A stretch of 64,000 nucleotides of DNA from Valencia hispanica (taxonomy: Eukaryota; Chordata; Actinopteri; Cyprinodontiformes; Valenciidae), in NCBI GenBank assembly GCA_963556495.2, contig OY747704.1, positions 34,132,501 to 34,196,500 on the forward strand, read 5' to 3'. Below the pieces are notes generated by a model. It worked only from the letters and a program-made list of their open reading frames with translations. It was not told where the DNA came from and made no database searches. Positions 1 through 11,103 of this stretch are shown here, one piece after another (positions within the stretch are counted from its first letter, which is position 1; the number at the start of each line of letters is the position of its first letter). The position numbers were made by a program, and so were the translations under genes.

Positions 1-144
1 CTTATTTTCCACCATAATTAGCAAATCAATTCTTTAAAAATCTAAGAATGTGATTCTCTAGATTTTTTTTCTCTAATTTTGTCTCTCATAGTTGAGGTAT
101 ACCTATGATGAAAATTACAGGTCTTTTTCCATCTGTAAATACAG

Positions 145-273
145 TATGTATGTATGTATGTTTGTATGTATGTATGTACGTATGTACGTACGTACGTACG
201 TACGTACGTATGTACGTATGTACGTATGTACGTATGTATGTATGTACGTATGTATGTATGTATGTATGTATGT
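145..273. repeat. TATG/TACG tetranucleotide microsatellite
   Basis: About 129 bp of tetranucleotide units alternating between TATG and TACG, the latter clustered in the middle. The apparent ORFs across it are artefacts of the repeat. It abuts a Tc1-type end. Confidence 0.95.
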
Positions 274-280
274 ATCTAAC

Positions 281-341
281 TTTTTAAGTGGGAGAAATTG
301 CACAACTGGTGGCTGACTAAATAGTTTTTTGCCCCACTGTA
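281..341 (+). mobile_element. Tc1/mariner-like right-end fragment
   Basis: The stretch from ggctgactaaatag to gccccactgta resembles the right terminal repeat of a common fish Tc1-like family, which ends in ...cactgta at a TA target. Only about 60 bp survives. The inner part is lost or replaced by the microsatellite. Confidence 0.6.
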
Positions 342-699
342 TTTTGATGGGGGGAAAAATTAAAAACACTTATCCACAACCCACCCGAGGTAAAGAAACT
401 TCCTTGCTCCAGGGCTGAATTTCAACACCATCCTATCCCTGCTTGGGATTCAAATGATGTATGCCAATCAATGATACTATCATAACTGGAGATACAGTAC
501 ACACTTTTGTCAAACTACTATGTCTACTAGGCCCATGTCAGCATTTTTTTCTTTGCATATTTAATGTATAACGCTTCAAATCTGATTTTAAGACCAAATG
601 CCAGGAACAACTGGAAAACCATTTCAGAAAAGTTGCACTTTACGCCTGTAATTGTTAGTTTTTGACCCTAATTTGCACTAATTTTTGACAGTAAATTGT

Positions 700-1007
700 A
701 ATAATAATAATGGCTTTCATTTATATAGTGCTTTTTGAGGCCCTCAAAGCACTTTACAACTCCATTATTCATTCACTTTCAAACTCACACACTGGTGGAA
801 GCAAGCTATGATTGTAGCCACAGCTCCTGGGGCCGACTGACAGAAGCGAGGCTGCCATTTTGTGCCATTAGCCCCTCTGGCCAACAGTAGGCTAGGTAGG
901 TGAAGTGTCTTGCCAAGAACACAACATGTAGCAGACAAAAGCAGAAATCAAACTCACGACTTCTGGGTCTTAGGCTGAGAACGCTACCACTGAGCCAAAG
1001 CCGCCCC
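700..1007 (-). mobile_element. tRNA-type SINE
   Basis: Read on the minus strand it starts with ggctttggctcagtggtagc, an A-box-like pol III promoter, followed by a B-box-like cgtgagtttgatttc about 40 bp on. It then has a body with gacacttcacctacctagcc and ends in agcactatataaatgaaagc plus a short ATT repeat. That layout (tRNA-like head, unrelated body, LINE-type tail with short repeats) is typical of fish SINEs. A diverged relative lies at 15312-15585. The antisense ORF across it is not a gene. Confidence 0.7.
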
Positions 1008-1127
1008 AAATCAGCTGGCTAGTTTTATAAGAACCTTTAACCTGGATCAACTTATTTACTTTTGATACCACTAAAGACAAAGTTCCTTTCTTGTACCCAC
1101 ATTAATATAAAAACAAACAAACATTAA

Positions 1128-1332
1128 AGAGCAACTCACCAACAAATCAAATTTTTTTTGCTGATAAACTATAAATGAGGGTCTAATAGTGCTGTCTACA
1201 TGTCTGGGTATTACTATGGTATTCTAGTGCATCTTAATAAAAATGTTAATTTTCTACCTGAAACCGTCAGTGTGTCGCTCTCTTTAGATTAAAACTCTAT
1301 ACGGCACCTGAATTTAGGGGGTAAGTTGCTCT
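1128..1332. mobile_element. Short TTAA-type MITE
   Basis: Imperfect terminal inverted repeats: agagcaactcacc at the left, and agagcaacttacc when the right end is reverse-complemented. It is flanked by TTAA (1124-1127) and TCAA (1333-1336), consistent with a decayed 4-bp TTAA duplication. Internal blocks (gctgataaacta, gtctaata, accgtcagtg) are shared with the longer element at 58072-59119, so both are one family. No coding capacity. Confidence 0.7.
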
Positions 1333-1670
1333 TCAACACTTTAACCTAAAACATTCTTCGACATTAAAACAACTGAAGTAAAACATACAGATGCCAAGAC
1401 ACAGTGATATTACATAGGGAATAATTCTTTTCAGTTAGTTGTGTAAACAAAGTGTTCAGTAAAAGCAGTTATAGTTTAGACCAAAATATGTTTAATTTTG
1501 TCCCATTAATCAGTTTTTTTTCATTTTCATAATTTTCATAATTTCTTATTTTAAAAAGGAAACGCATTCTTTAAAAAGTATTCTATCAAGAGTCAGTGTA
1601 TGAATTTTTCACAGAAAAAGTTCCACAGAAAACAAACAGAAAAACACTTGTTCATATGAAAGTAAACAAA

Positions 1671-2885
1671 TAATTATTGAGATTATGAGATGCTGAGTTG
1701 GAACGCTAATGCTAGTTTGCTGCCTCTTTGCTTTGATATGCCTATGCCTTGTTGCTACCTTGCCTTTGCATGTTTTCTTTGTGGTTCAAATTGATCATGG
1801 TACATGGTACAAAAGAAGTTAGTGTTTTTAAAGAATTGGTAATGACGAGTTGAGGGGGAGTGGTGGGGGACGCCGCTCCCCTTAGAAAGAAATCCCACAT
1901 ATAACGTCCCACCAGTAAAGGTCCCATCCTCCATCTCCATCCCTTCCATTTTACAGTAAATATTGTATGGAAATATAAATCATAAATAGGCTTAGCCTAT
2001 TTGAAATAATTTCATCATCAGAAAATGTTAGGTCTCCGCATGTTGAGCGAAATTAAACAGTGTAATGAAATCCGGGGGACAGGGGCATCAAACTCAATGA
2101 TGCAACATTGTTTTTGCCTGAGAGTAGGCCAGGTGAAGCCAGTTCTCGTTTCATCTCGTTCTGACGTCTGGCACCTACAAAAACTGTTTACTTAATAAAA
2201 TAAATACCTTCCCACTGAGTTCAAAAGTAAAAGTTATTCTGTAATAGCGCAGTTTTTTTATGATCAACGTTATAATTCGGGACTAGTTTGTTTTCACCGT
2301 AGTGAAAAAGGAGTGACACGGCTGCTGCTACGTACCCGTTTTAGACCAAGATATGGATTTAACATGAAATCCATGTTCATGTTTCATGGAAGTTAAATGC
2401 ATGTAACACATTTTACATACATGTTTTTACTCGGTTTTGTAAAAGTTTTACAGAAGTTTTCATTATGACCTTAGCTGTCTCCATATCCGCATACGTCATC
2501 ACTTCGGTTAAACTCTGCCACCGCATTGGTCTAAAACGGGTACGTGGCAGCTGTATCACTCCTTTTTTCACTACGGCGAAAACAAATTAGTCCCAAATTA
2601 AAACATCGATCATAATAAAACTGCGCTATTACAGAAGGAGAACTTTTACTTTTTAACTAAGTGCGAACGTATTTTTTTTATGAAGTAAACAGTTTGTAGA
2701 TGGCAGAGGTCGGAATGAGATTCATTTTATACAGACATTTTCGGGGTTCACCTTATGGCCTAGAGAGCGGCAAAAGCTGCATTATGGAAGTGGAAACATG
2801 CCCAAACGAGCGGCTGGTCAGCAAGATGTCCGGGATTTTTTTTTAAAGAAAAATATTACAGATGAGCTATTAATCTCAATAATTA
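1671..2885. mobile_element. Foldback DNA element with long inverted arms
   Basis: The outermost 15 bp, taattattgagatta (1671-1685), recur inverted at 2871-2885. Inside are long imperfect inverted arms, roughly 2085-2352 and 2522-2805. They include a perfect 20-bp pair (acgtacccgttttagaccaa, 2330-2349, against 2526-2545) and a perfect 18-bp pair (ctgtaatagcgcagtttt, 2239-2256, against 2617-2634). No transposase ORF or clear target duplication is visible. Interpreted as a non-autonomous foldback transposon. The outer limits are less certain than the arms. Confidence 0.7.
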
Positions 2886-5381
2886 ACCTAGCCTGCTTTT
2901 TGTTATCTAAAGACCACCCGACTCGCCACAGGTGTACGCACAGATCCCATGATGCTACCCTCCAAACTAGCTAAGATGAACGGGCGACCCCCCACATCTC
3001 TGTTGTAAATTAGCTTGCTAAAATACATGACTTGTCATTCAGTCAAAACACGTATGCGGCTTGCTGAATCTGCACTAGATGTCGACTCTTTTTACACATC
3101 CAGCCAAAATCGGCCTTGGAAAAATTATCAGGTTTTTGACCGTTTATTAATTTATTAATTTATTTATTAGCTAATTTAGATTAGCGCAATCTGCTTCACA
3201 CAGCCCATTGATTTAAGGTGGTGCACCTTGTCAGAGCTTATCTGACAGTGCCAACATTTAGCCATAATCAGGACGAATGTGAACAAGAGCAAGAAAAACA
3301 GTTGAAAAAAACATGATTACGAAAGTGTTCGGAACCTGTTTGGTCTTTCATGTTAAATTAATCCAATACTTTGTTTTGTATAGGCCTTGTTTGCACGAAA
3401 AAACTTCTTCTGCACTGCAATTATTTGCTAAGGCTTCTTTGCAAGGTGCTAGTATCGGCTTTGCTTCACAGATATATAAAGCCTCCATTTCACCCGATCT
3501 TGTTTAATTCTAATGCAGGCTATTCAGTTGTAGTCCCCTAACATTCCGGCCAATTCGGCGATACAAAATACTCGATAAAAAGGACATTTTTTCAAATTAA
3601 AATCCAGATTTTTTTAATAGGCGAAAAAAATGACCATCCCCCCTGAAATTTTTTTACAACTCGACTACTGGTAATGACAAGTGTTGTAACAGCAGGTTTC
3701 ACCACTCTGTCTCTCTCATAGGTTTCAGTTTGGTCTCTGTTAACCATGCCCTAAAAATAAGGTGTAGGCTTATTATTAATTTACCACGTGGTCCAGATTA
3801 CAACCAGAGTTTAAGATTCCCTTTTGCAAGTTATCCAATTCAATACCCTTGTTAGTGACTTTTTAAAATTGTAATGACACCTCACTCATGAAATGTCAAC
3901 CTATTCCCAGAAACTTGCATTTTTTATACATAAACAAATTGAGAATCAACCTAAAAGGTAATATTTTTTACCAGGGTAAAATATGCCAAATGTTTTCTCT
4001 CAGTCACATAGCAGTTGTAAACCAGGTGATTTCTTAGTTTCATTCCAAATCATTGGAGAGTATTGACACCATAAAATCTTAGAATTCTAGCAAACTCTGT
4101 GATAGTCCATGCTCTGCTTTCAGCTATCCCTACTTCACCTCCATCTGTTCCTATAGATATCCATCACATCATCAGACCACCCAATAAATACAGCTGTCTG
4201 CTAAGTCTCGCTACACTGTCACTTATCTCAAGTTACAGTATGCTTTATTAGTTTCTTCTGTGACACGCTAATTATTTTCACATGTGGTAAACTCAACTTT
4301 CCAAGTAGACATATGTCATTATAATGTATCATGAGGCAGCAGACTAAAAGCTTGGGCCAGATAGTAGGGAACTAATCTTTCACACTCAGTACATGTTAAA
4401 TAATTTAGGCTAGAGGGATACAAAAGTAAAATAAAAAAAATACTCTGACAGTGATAGAAGTCACCCTCAACAAAGAAAATTGGCAGTAGGTTTTAAGATA
4501 CTGTGGTAAAATTTCAAGACAAAAGAAAGTTAAATAGTGGTTTGAAAGACAATATTTGTCGCTAATAGTATAGGTCTACCATCATGAAACTTTTGTGTCT
4601 CGAAGTGAATGAAAAAAACATCTGAGCACTCTCAAATCATTCAGTGAGAGAAAAGGCTGCACATTCTGTACTGCTTTGTAATGCTGTCATTTATCACAGC
4701 ATGCAAACCATTAATGTGAATCATTTATTGTCTTTGGCTTGCTTGAGATCCCTGAACTTTGATGGAATCCACACAGACAGAAAGCGAGGGTACATTTTGT
4801 ACATACTGTAGTTATAAAGAGAATGCCACACAGCAAAGCAGCCTGATGGGACAGTGTTTGTGGTTGTATGTGGATTCCAACATCCGGTTATCTTTCAGGA
4901 TCAGCAGTATTGTAGCTGAGTGTTTTCACTTGTTGTGAACTGGAAAGTGTAAGAAAGCATTGCATGCATGAGTGACTTAAAACATAACTATAATTAGTAT
5001 GTCACTGTTGACTCAGAAATGAGGGTAAGACTCTAGTTTATACTGACATGGCACCACTTCCAAATTGCTATTCCTAAGTTTTGAACTACTCTTTTATTTT
5101 ATTTAATATCTTTTTTAAATTCATTAGTACCTTATCTTCATATGTCAGTAGTACTTGATTTTCGTTTATCTTTATTTATATTTCTTGAGTTTATTGGCAA
5201 AGTAAGAACACATTTGCTTCTCCCCTTTATAATGTAATATTCAAATCTCTAGCACCACCAAAATGTAAAATAAAGTTCAGATTTCTTTTTCACTACACAA
5301 AGTTGTACCTACTTTTCACATAACTAAAAGTACTTTTCTGCTATTCCTCAATTGTCATAAAATGCTTGCTTCTCTCCTCAG
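2886..5381 (+). other. Intron, no recognisable feature
   Basis: AT-rich intron sequence with no ORF beyond chance length and no repeat I can name. It ends in the pyrimidine-rich acceptor cttctctcctcag before the first exon. Confidence 0.6.
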
Positions 5382-5485
5382 ACCTGAAGAAGTCATTTGA
5401 ACAAGAACCCCTTGGAAAGGAAGTGTCGCTGGAGCAGGAGGTGTTGCTACAGTGTCGTCCTCCGGAGGGCATACCAGCTGCTGAG
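5382..5485 (+). CDS. unc5c: unc5c exon: first half of Ig-like domain 2
   Basis: A 104-bp exon between acceptor tctctcctcag and donor GAG|gtatgt. The first two bases (ac) complete a codon begun upstream; UNC5C has tyrosine at this position. The following 34 codons read [18 protein letters not shown]... and ...[12 protein letters not shown]. The Cys of LLQCRPP is the first half of the Ig disulfide; its partner lies in the next exon. It ends in phase 0, so the Ig domain is interrupted by a 46.65-kb intron before V-E-W-L. Splice sites, frame and near identity to vertebrate UNC5C all agree. The exon is too short to show up as a long ORF. Confidence 0.96.
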
Positions 5486-6349
5486 GTATGTGCAATGTTA
5501 TCGTTAACCTCCACCTGAGCTGAATAGAAGATGTGTGATTAGGAGAAGGAAATAATTGATGGAACGAGGTGATAGAATAAAAAAAGAAGAATGGAAGCCA
5601 GGGCTGTAGTGCGACTTATTTTCAGCCCTGGAGTTTCATGACTCAGACTGGCCCACTTTATAACATATTATTATAAAAAACATGTAATTATAACCTTACA
5701 TGTTAAAGCTAAAGTATTTTTCTAAAAAGGCCCAATTCAGTGCAAATAAGGGTTAATTGCTTCACAAGGTAGATTTATTTTAGCATGGGTTCATATCTAC
5801 ATTATTTTTTACAACAGACCCATTGACCGTATCAGAATCTATATTTTTTCTGCTGCCTCTGTAATCAGTTCCTGCGTAGATTCTGCTCTCCCTTTCACAC
5901 TTCCTCCAGTTTCCCTAAACTCACCTGGTGCATCTGTGTCACAATAAAAAATAATATTCTGTAAAGCTATAGTGCATTTGACATGGGAAACAGATTTAAG
6001 TTAACCAATTAAGATATTTTTAATGGCAAACCATGCAGGCTTATTTTATATTACTTTCATGCTATTCTTTTCAAATGTGGCTACAAGACAAAGTTTCCCA
6101 GTTATTTGGCATTGCATCTTATTATTATTAAAATATGTTGTGCTAGTTGCCACAATGTTACACATTTCAATGATTTGATAATTAACTCAAATGGTGGTCT
6201 GCAGGTAAAGTTCAACATGTTGTCTTACCCGTTTCATTGTCCTCGTTTGTTGTCACAAACTGCAAGCTTGTTTTAGTAAAAAAGTAGCCAATGTTATCAC
6301 ATTTAGCAGTGTCTTTTTGAACTTTCCTCTTTTTCTCTCCGTGCCACCC
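5486..6349 (+). other. Start of the 46.65-kb intron, no recognisable feature
   Basis: Begins with the donor gtatgtgc. AT-rich, with no coding or repeat signature that I recognise up to the Harbinger insertion. Confidence 0.6.
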
Positions 6350-6470
6350 TTAAGGTCTTTGCACACTGGGTCCGATGCGAATAAACGACAAGAAATTGCG
6401 AAAAATCGGAGGCCGAAAATCGACGTGTTGTGCATGCACACCAGACGCGCTGTGAAATTGCGAATAAATT

Positions 6471-6741
6471 ATGAAGATTCTATTTAAAAAATGTAAGGCG
6501 GCAAAACTAAAAATGGATTCAACATCAAGTGACGACGACATTGTGTTGATAATGATGGATGAAGAAAAGAGCGCATTGGGTACATCCTATTCTGGAGAAG
6601 AGAGGAGAGTTTGGAGAGTACATTTCGACTGTGAGAAAACAAATCACATATAGCGAAAAAGACGATTTCACGCACTCCAGGTTGATAGGCTACCGCATCT
6701 CGTTTGATATGTTATGGATTTGTGACTATGTGTTTGATTAA
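6471..6741 (+). pseudogene. Harbinger transposase N-terminal fragment
   Basis: One frame gives MDSTSSDDDIVLI, an acidic N-terminus. The overlapping frame then gives HWVHPILEKRGEFGEY, which resembles the W-V-H-P-x-(n)-R-x-x-x-G-E-F/Y block near the start of HARBI1-like transposases. A frameshift separates the two parts and the catalytic DDE domain is absent. Non-functional remnant. Confidence 0.7.
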
Positions 6742-6858
6742 CGTTCAAGTTTTGTAAACTTTTGTGTACATTTCTGCTTGAATTTCCAAGAGGTGTCAAG
6801 TCATGACGTATCGAGAGCTAATGGCTACACAGCTATTTTGTACACATTGATTTACTTA

Positions 6859-6965
6859 CCATTTTCATATCCATGTTCTTCGGCAATGGATCGCCACACA
6901 TTATCCTTATAATCGTTGCCATCACCACGTCTTCTCTGATTGGTCAAGTGTTTATCTGTCAGATA
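6859..6965 (-). pseudogene. MADF-domain (Harbinger Myb-like) exon fragment
   Basis: On the minus strand a continuous frame reads LYLTDKHLTNQRRR, then DYKDNVWRSIAEEHGYENG. The spacing Y-K-D-x-x-x-x-x-I-A-E-E is the MADF signature found in the DNA-binding accessory protein of Harbinger transposons. It ends at G|gtaagt, a good splice donor, so this is probably one exon of the lost accessory gene. No start codon or downstream exon is visible. Confidence 0.7.
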
Positions 6966-7137
6966 CAAGTTTAAAAAAAATCGACCTCAATCCGAAAAAA
7001 TAAAACTCGCAAAATCGCAGGATGGAATTTCATCAGTGGTGTGCACATCTCCATTGACTTGACATTGATACGAAAGAAAATACTGTCGTGCGAATTAATT
7101 GCACTAAAAAACCGGACCCGGTGTGCAAAGACCTTTA

Positions 7138-9960
7138 CTCTTTCAACTTTCAATAACCACTGACTGAGTAGTCTGACGTGTTACGTCAAGATGCGCTGCG
7201 GAAAAAAGCAAAATAAGCTGCCAGTAGAGGCAGAGATGGCGCCAATTTCATATCGTTGATATCAACTGTTGTGTCTGCTGACTAGTACACGACAACACTG
7301 AAGTAGTTAAACATTTTCCCCTACTAGTTTGAACTTTTGCCAAACTAGTTCAGAAATACTCTTACCAGTAACTTGTTTTTTGCCTTGTTGCAACTTTGAA
7401 TCCCATAGTGCATTTAGCTATACATGACTTAGCTTGTTACCACTTTTGATTGTTTTTCTTAAGATGTTTTTGGAAATAATGTATAACGTAAAACTCTTAG
7501 TTTTACATTATGCAACAATGAATTTGTCTCAGGAGGAAACAGCCTTAATTCTGGTTTGACTGATGGGAATAGAAGCTCTGCTATATGTTTGAAATGAGAC
7601 TTAAATGTCCCCAAAGATCCAATTTGAGCACAGCATGCATGAAGAGATACCTTACTGCAGGAATTAAGTCTACTCTTTAGCTAACTCTCTTACTGTACCT
7701 AGGATCGACATGACAAAATGCAAAAGGGCCAAGAAGGTATCACACCTTTTTTTAGTAATACAGATATTATTTATACAACTACACCATTCAGACACATTTT
7801 TTGGCATGCATAAAGATGGTGTAAAAACAAAAATTAGCCAAAAAAGAAAAAAAGATCAAACATACAGGAGCCAAGAAATAACTAAATCCAGAGTGTAGTT
7901 TGCACATCCTTTCAGGACTTTTTCTGTAGTTTCTATTATTAAGACATGATGCTGCAAATGATCCTCATAGGTTTTATAATAGGTTTTACAATTTATTCAC
8001 TTAAGCCTACCTGTGTCAGCCCCCATCAGATCTAAAATAATGAAATTGAAGATTTACCTTTTACAACATGTCTGCAAGGAAACACCAGGCAACTCAGCCT
8101 TGCTGACCAGGGGACAGGACTTAATTAGCTGCAAAGCTCCACTGCCCATACTGAATTATCAGTCAGTAGACAATCTAAAGCCACAGCCCCTCAGAAAGTG
8201 AAGCTTTGTTTGTTAAAAACTTTCTTAGAGACTCAACTTGTCTTAAAGCAAATTTAAAGAAAGCACTTTTAAACTTTTTAGCCTTCAAGAACAACATCAC
8301 TACAATAAAGCTAGGTGGTGGCAGCATTCGCTATGTCTATGTCTTTATTATTAGTACCAAAAAAGTCTGCTGCACTTTTTTATTTACTAATCTTTTTTGC
8401 ATCACTATTACACATTTAAGCTTGAGAGAATGAGTTGCTAGTCAAATGATGTATACTTTGCTTGCAGCTATTTTAAGCCCAGGTTAAACAAAATAGGAAA
8501 AGACCAGAAGGGGCCATTGATATTCAGGGTATTCTAAAGTTGTATCCAACAAATAGACATATAGGAAATTACTACTTCAAGTAAACAAAACTAAAATATT
8601 TTCTCATTTGTGTGAACATTTTAACAAAAACAAATGCCACTTGGGCTTTTACAGTAAGTATTTAATTGTACTTAAGAGTGGCACACAAACACAATGAGCA
8701 CCACTGTATAGTATTCCTCAAATGCATTGTGACCTTGAAATTGACATAGAAACATATCAAGTTGACCCTGTAGTAGGCATTTATTTTGGGGCAACTTCTG
8801 TCACTTTTACTTCCAGAGTAACTACATCAAAACTATTTACTATTTACTTCAGATTGTTCTTTAAGTCCTCACTTTCAGCTGGTTTTACCTAAATGTATGA
8901 AAAGTTGTTATTTCATAGATGGAGTTCGTCACTGGGGAAGAGCAGTGACCCCAGGCTGCACTTTGTGAAGTGTGCACTTAGAGAAGGCTTCACTGCCGAA
9001 TGGGGAATCTCTGAATCAGGTTTCCATCCTCAGGGTTTGATAATAGTTTGCTATTGCACTTAAGTACATAGCTCCCCTAAGAGAGAAGAGAGACGGCATA
9101 TCAGCATACAAATTGAGAAAGCGTGTAGGAGAAAATCTAAGATGGGGGTGGGGTAGAAGAAAGAGGAGACAGGAAAGGGGGGATTTTCTTTTCTTGTACA
9201 GTAGACATGCTGTATCTATTTTTTCTTGGTGAACTTAAGCAAGTGCATTGGTTGGATTTTGACATTAGCCACTATAACATTTGCAGATAAAAATCCAGAT
9301 TATTAGTCCGTTTTTGTGTCTTTTTGTTGTCTTACACCTACTTTTACCCTCTCAACTCATGCTCAGTTCCTTCGGAGACCGGCCTCCGCACTAATGACTC
9401 ATTATCTCTGCTGCCTTATCAGCATTTCTTGCTACAGTGTATATTTGACAACTGTTTGAACACATTTATGCAGCAGAAATCGCATTGATACACATACATA
9501 CACACCCCCCCCACACACACGCATACATACAGAAAAATTGAGCCATTTTTCCATTGTGTTCAATTTGCTACCTTTTCCAGTCCTCTTACTCCTGTCATAA
9601 TGGGATTTCAGGAAAATGGATTGCTCTGTCTTGTCTGTCTGCTGAAGCTCTTTAGAGGGATTTGGGTTTAAAACCAACTGAAGACCCTTGGTTGTAACCC
9701 TGACTATTTTTTTATCTCTCTTGATTTTCTGTTTTTCTCTGTTCTTATCACACCTATCCTCTTTGCCATCTGCTTCGTGTTCTCAGTTTTATTCGCTCCC
9801 TTAGGCCCTGGCCAAATTTATTTTACGATTTTTGTTATTTTATTTTTTATAAAATATGTATTTATTCTGTTTCTAAGAAAACAACTGCATATACAATTCA
9901 GGGATAGACAATAGGGGCTAACGATTAATCACAATATTTTATGTTATTTATTGCAGTGAC
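7138..9960 (+). other. Intron, no recognisable feature
   Basis: AT-rich sequence with only chance-length ORFs and a short CA-rich tract near 9500. No domain, TIR or LINE/SINE tail was recognised. Confidence 0.55.
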
Positions 9961-9967
9961 AATAAAA

Positions 9968-10108
9968 ATGTTTTTGGCTTTAAAAATGTACAGCTTATAC
10001 TCAGGTGCACCCTATATAAGTGCAAAATGTATTTTTCTTTTAAAATTTAGCAGGGGGGGGCTTATATTCAGGTGTGCTCTATAGTCCGAAAATTATGGTA
10101 ATTTAGAC
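9968..10108. repeat. Dispersed vertebrate repeat (tagtccgaaaattatggta motif)
   Basis: It contains two related blocks, cttatactcaggtgcaccct and cttatattcaggtgtgctct, in direct orientation, followed by atagtccgaaaattatggta. I recognise this as a repeat common in vertebrate genomes and probably derived from a DNA transposon. Limits approximate; family not assigned. Confidence 0.45.
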
Positions 10109-10109
10109 A

Positions 10110-11034
10110 GTAATCAGTTAATCAATTATGGTGGTTTGCAAACATCAGTTAGTTTGTCATTGTTGTCAGAGGATGATCAGTTTTTATCTCACAGTATTAT
10201 TTTATGGAATAATGATAAATTATGCAATCATTTCTCATCCCCACTACAGCATAGAATATTCTAGTAAACAACACTGTAATATTCATGCTCTGCCGGTAGA
10301 TGGTGATGTTGTTGAAATCAGCAACATCTGGGTTCACAGGAAGAAGATTCTGCGCATATTTAATGATTTCAATGATTCTCCCAAAACAAAGGCCACTTGT
10401 GTTTTCTTTGAACTTTTTCCCAATTCAACTTATTTAGCTTATGTTTGAGATTTCACAAAAGCACACTCAGGACAAACTGGACAAACAGTTTTGGAAAACA
10501 AACAATTAAAAATGATTACATTGTTGTTGTTTCCAACAAAGTCATGTGTAAATTTATTTTTATATTCTCAGAATTTTCAGTCCATACAGATACATACACC
10601 AAAAACTTTGGAACCTGTTTTTAAATCATTTTAATAAACATGTATGTCACTAGAAAGGTGCAGTGTCTAACCTAGTGTGACTCAAGTCACAAATATAATA
10701 ACTTTAGAGTTGACTAGATGAAATCATGAAACACTTGGAACTCAACTTAGACTTTAACTCAAATGACGACAGATGGACGTGAGCCTTTTGACTGGAAAAT
10801 TATTTATACTTTCCAATTGATAATCTGAATTCACCCCCTTGTGTATTGCTCGATTCAACTAATGTTTGCTTAAATAGCTTCCACCCGATTTACACAAGAT
10901 ATACACTATCCCCAAATCTAACACAACATTCAATTAAGTAGTGGAAGAGAAGCTTAGGGAGCTCATAAAGAGCTAATAAAACTTTTATGTGTATTCATAT
11001 TCATATAAATTAACAGTTTTAATATATATAGTTA

Positions 11035-11103
<69 letters not shown>

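Larger units (their letters stand above)
6353..7134. mobile_element. Harbinger-type transposon, internally deleted
   Basis: Terminal inverted repeats aggtctttgcacac(t/c)gggtccg are flanked on both sides by TTA (6350-6352 and 7135-7137), matching the 3-bp TWA target preference of PIF/Harbinger elements. Inside are a + strand fragment resembling the Harbinger transposase N-terminus and a - strand fragment of a MADF/Myb-like protein, the two genes normal for animal Harbinger elements. At 782 bp it is far shorter than an autonomous copy, so it is a deletion derivative that would need transposase in trans. Confidence 0.85.

Noticed and set aside
10128..10448. 106-codon + strand ORF with several cysteines
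   Set aside because: No recognisable domain, no splice or promoter context, AT-rich codon use like the intron. Chance length is plausible.
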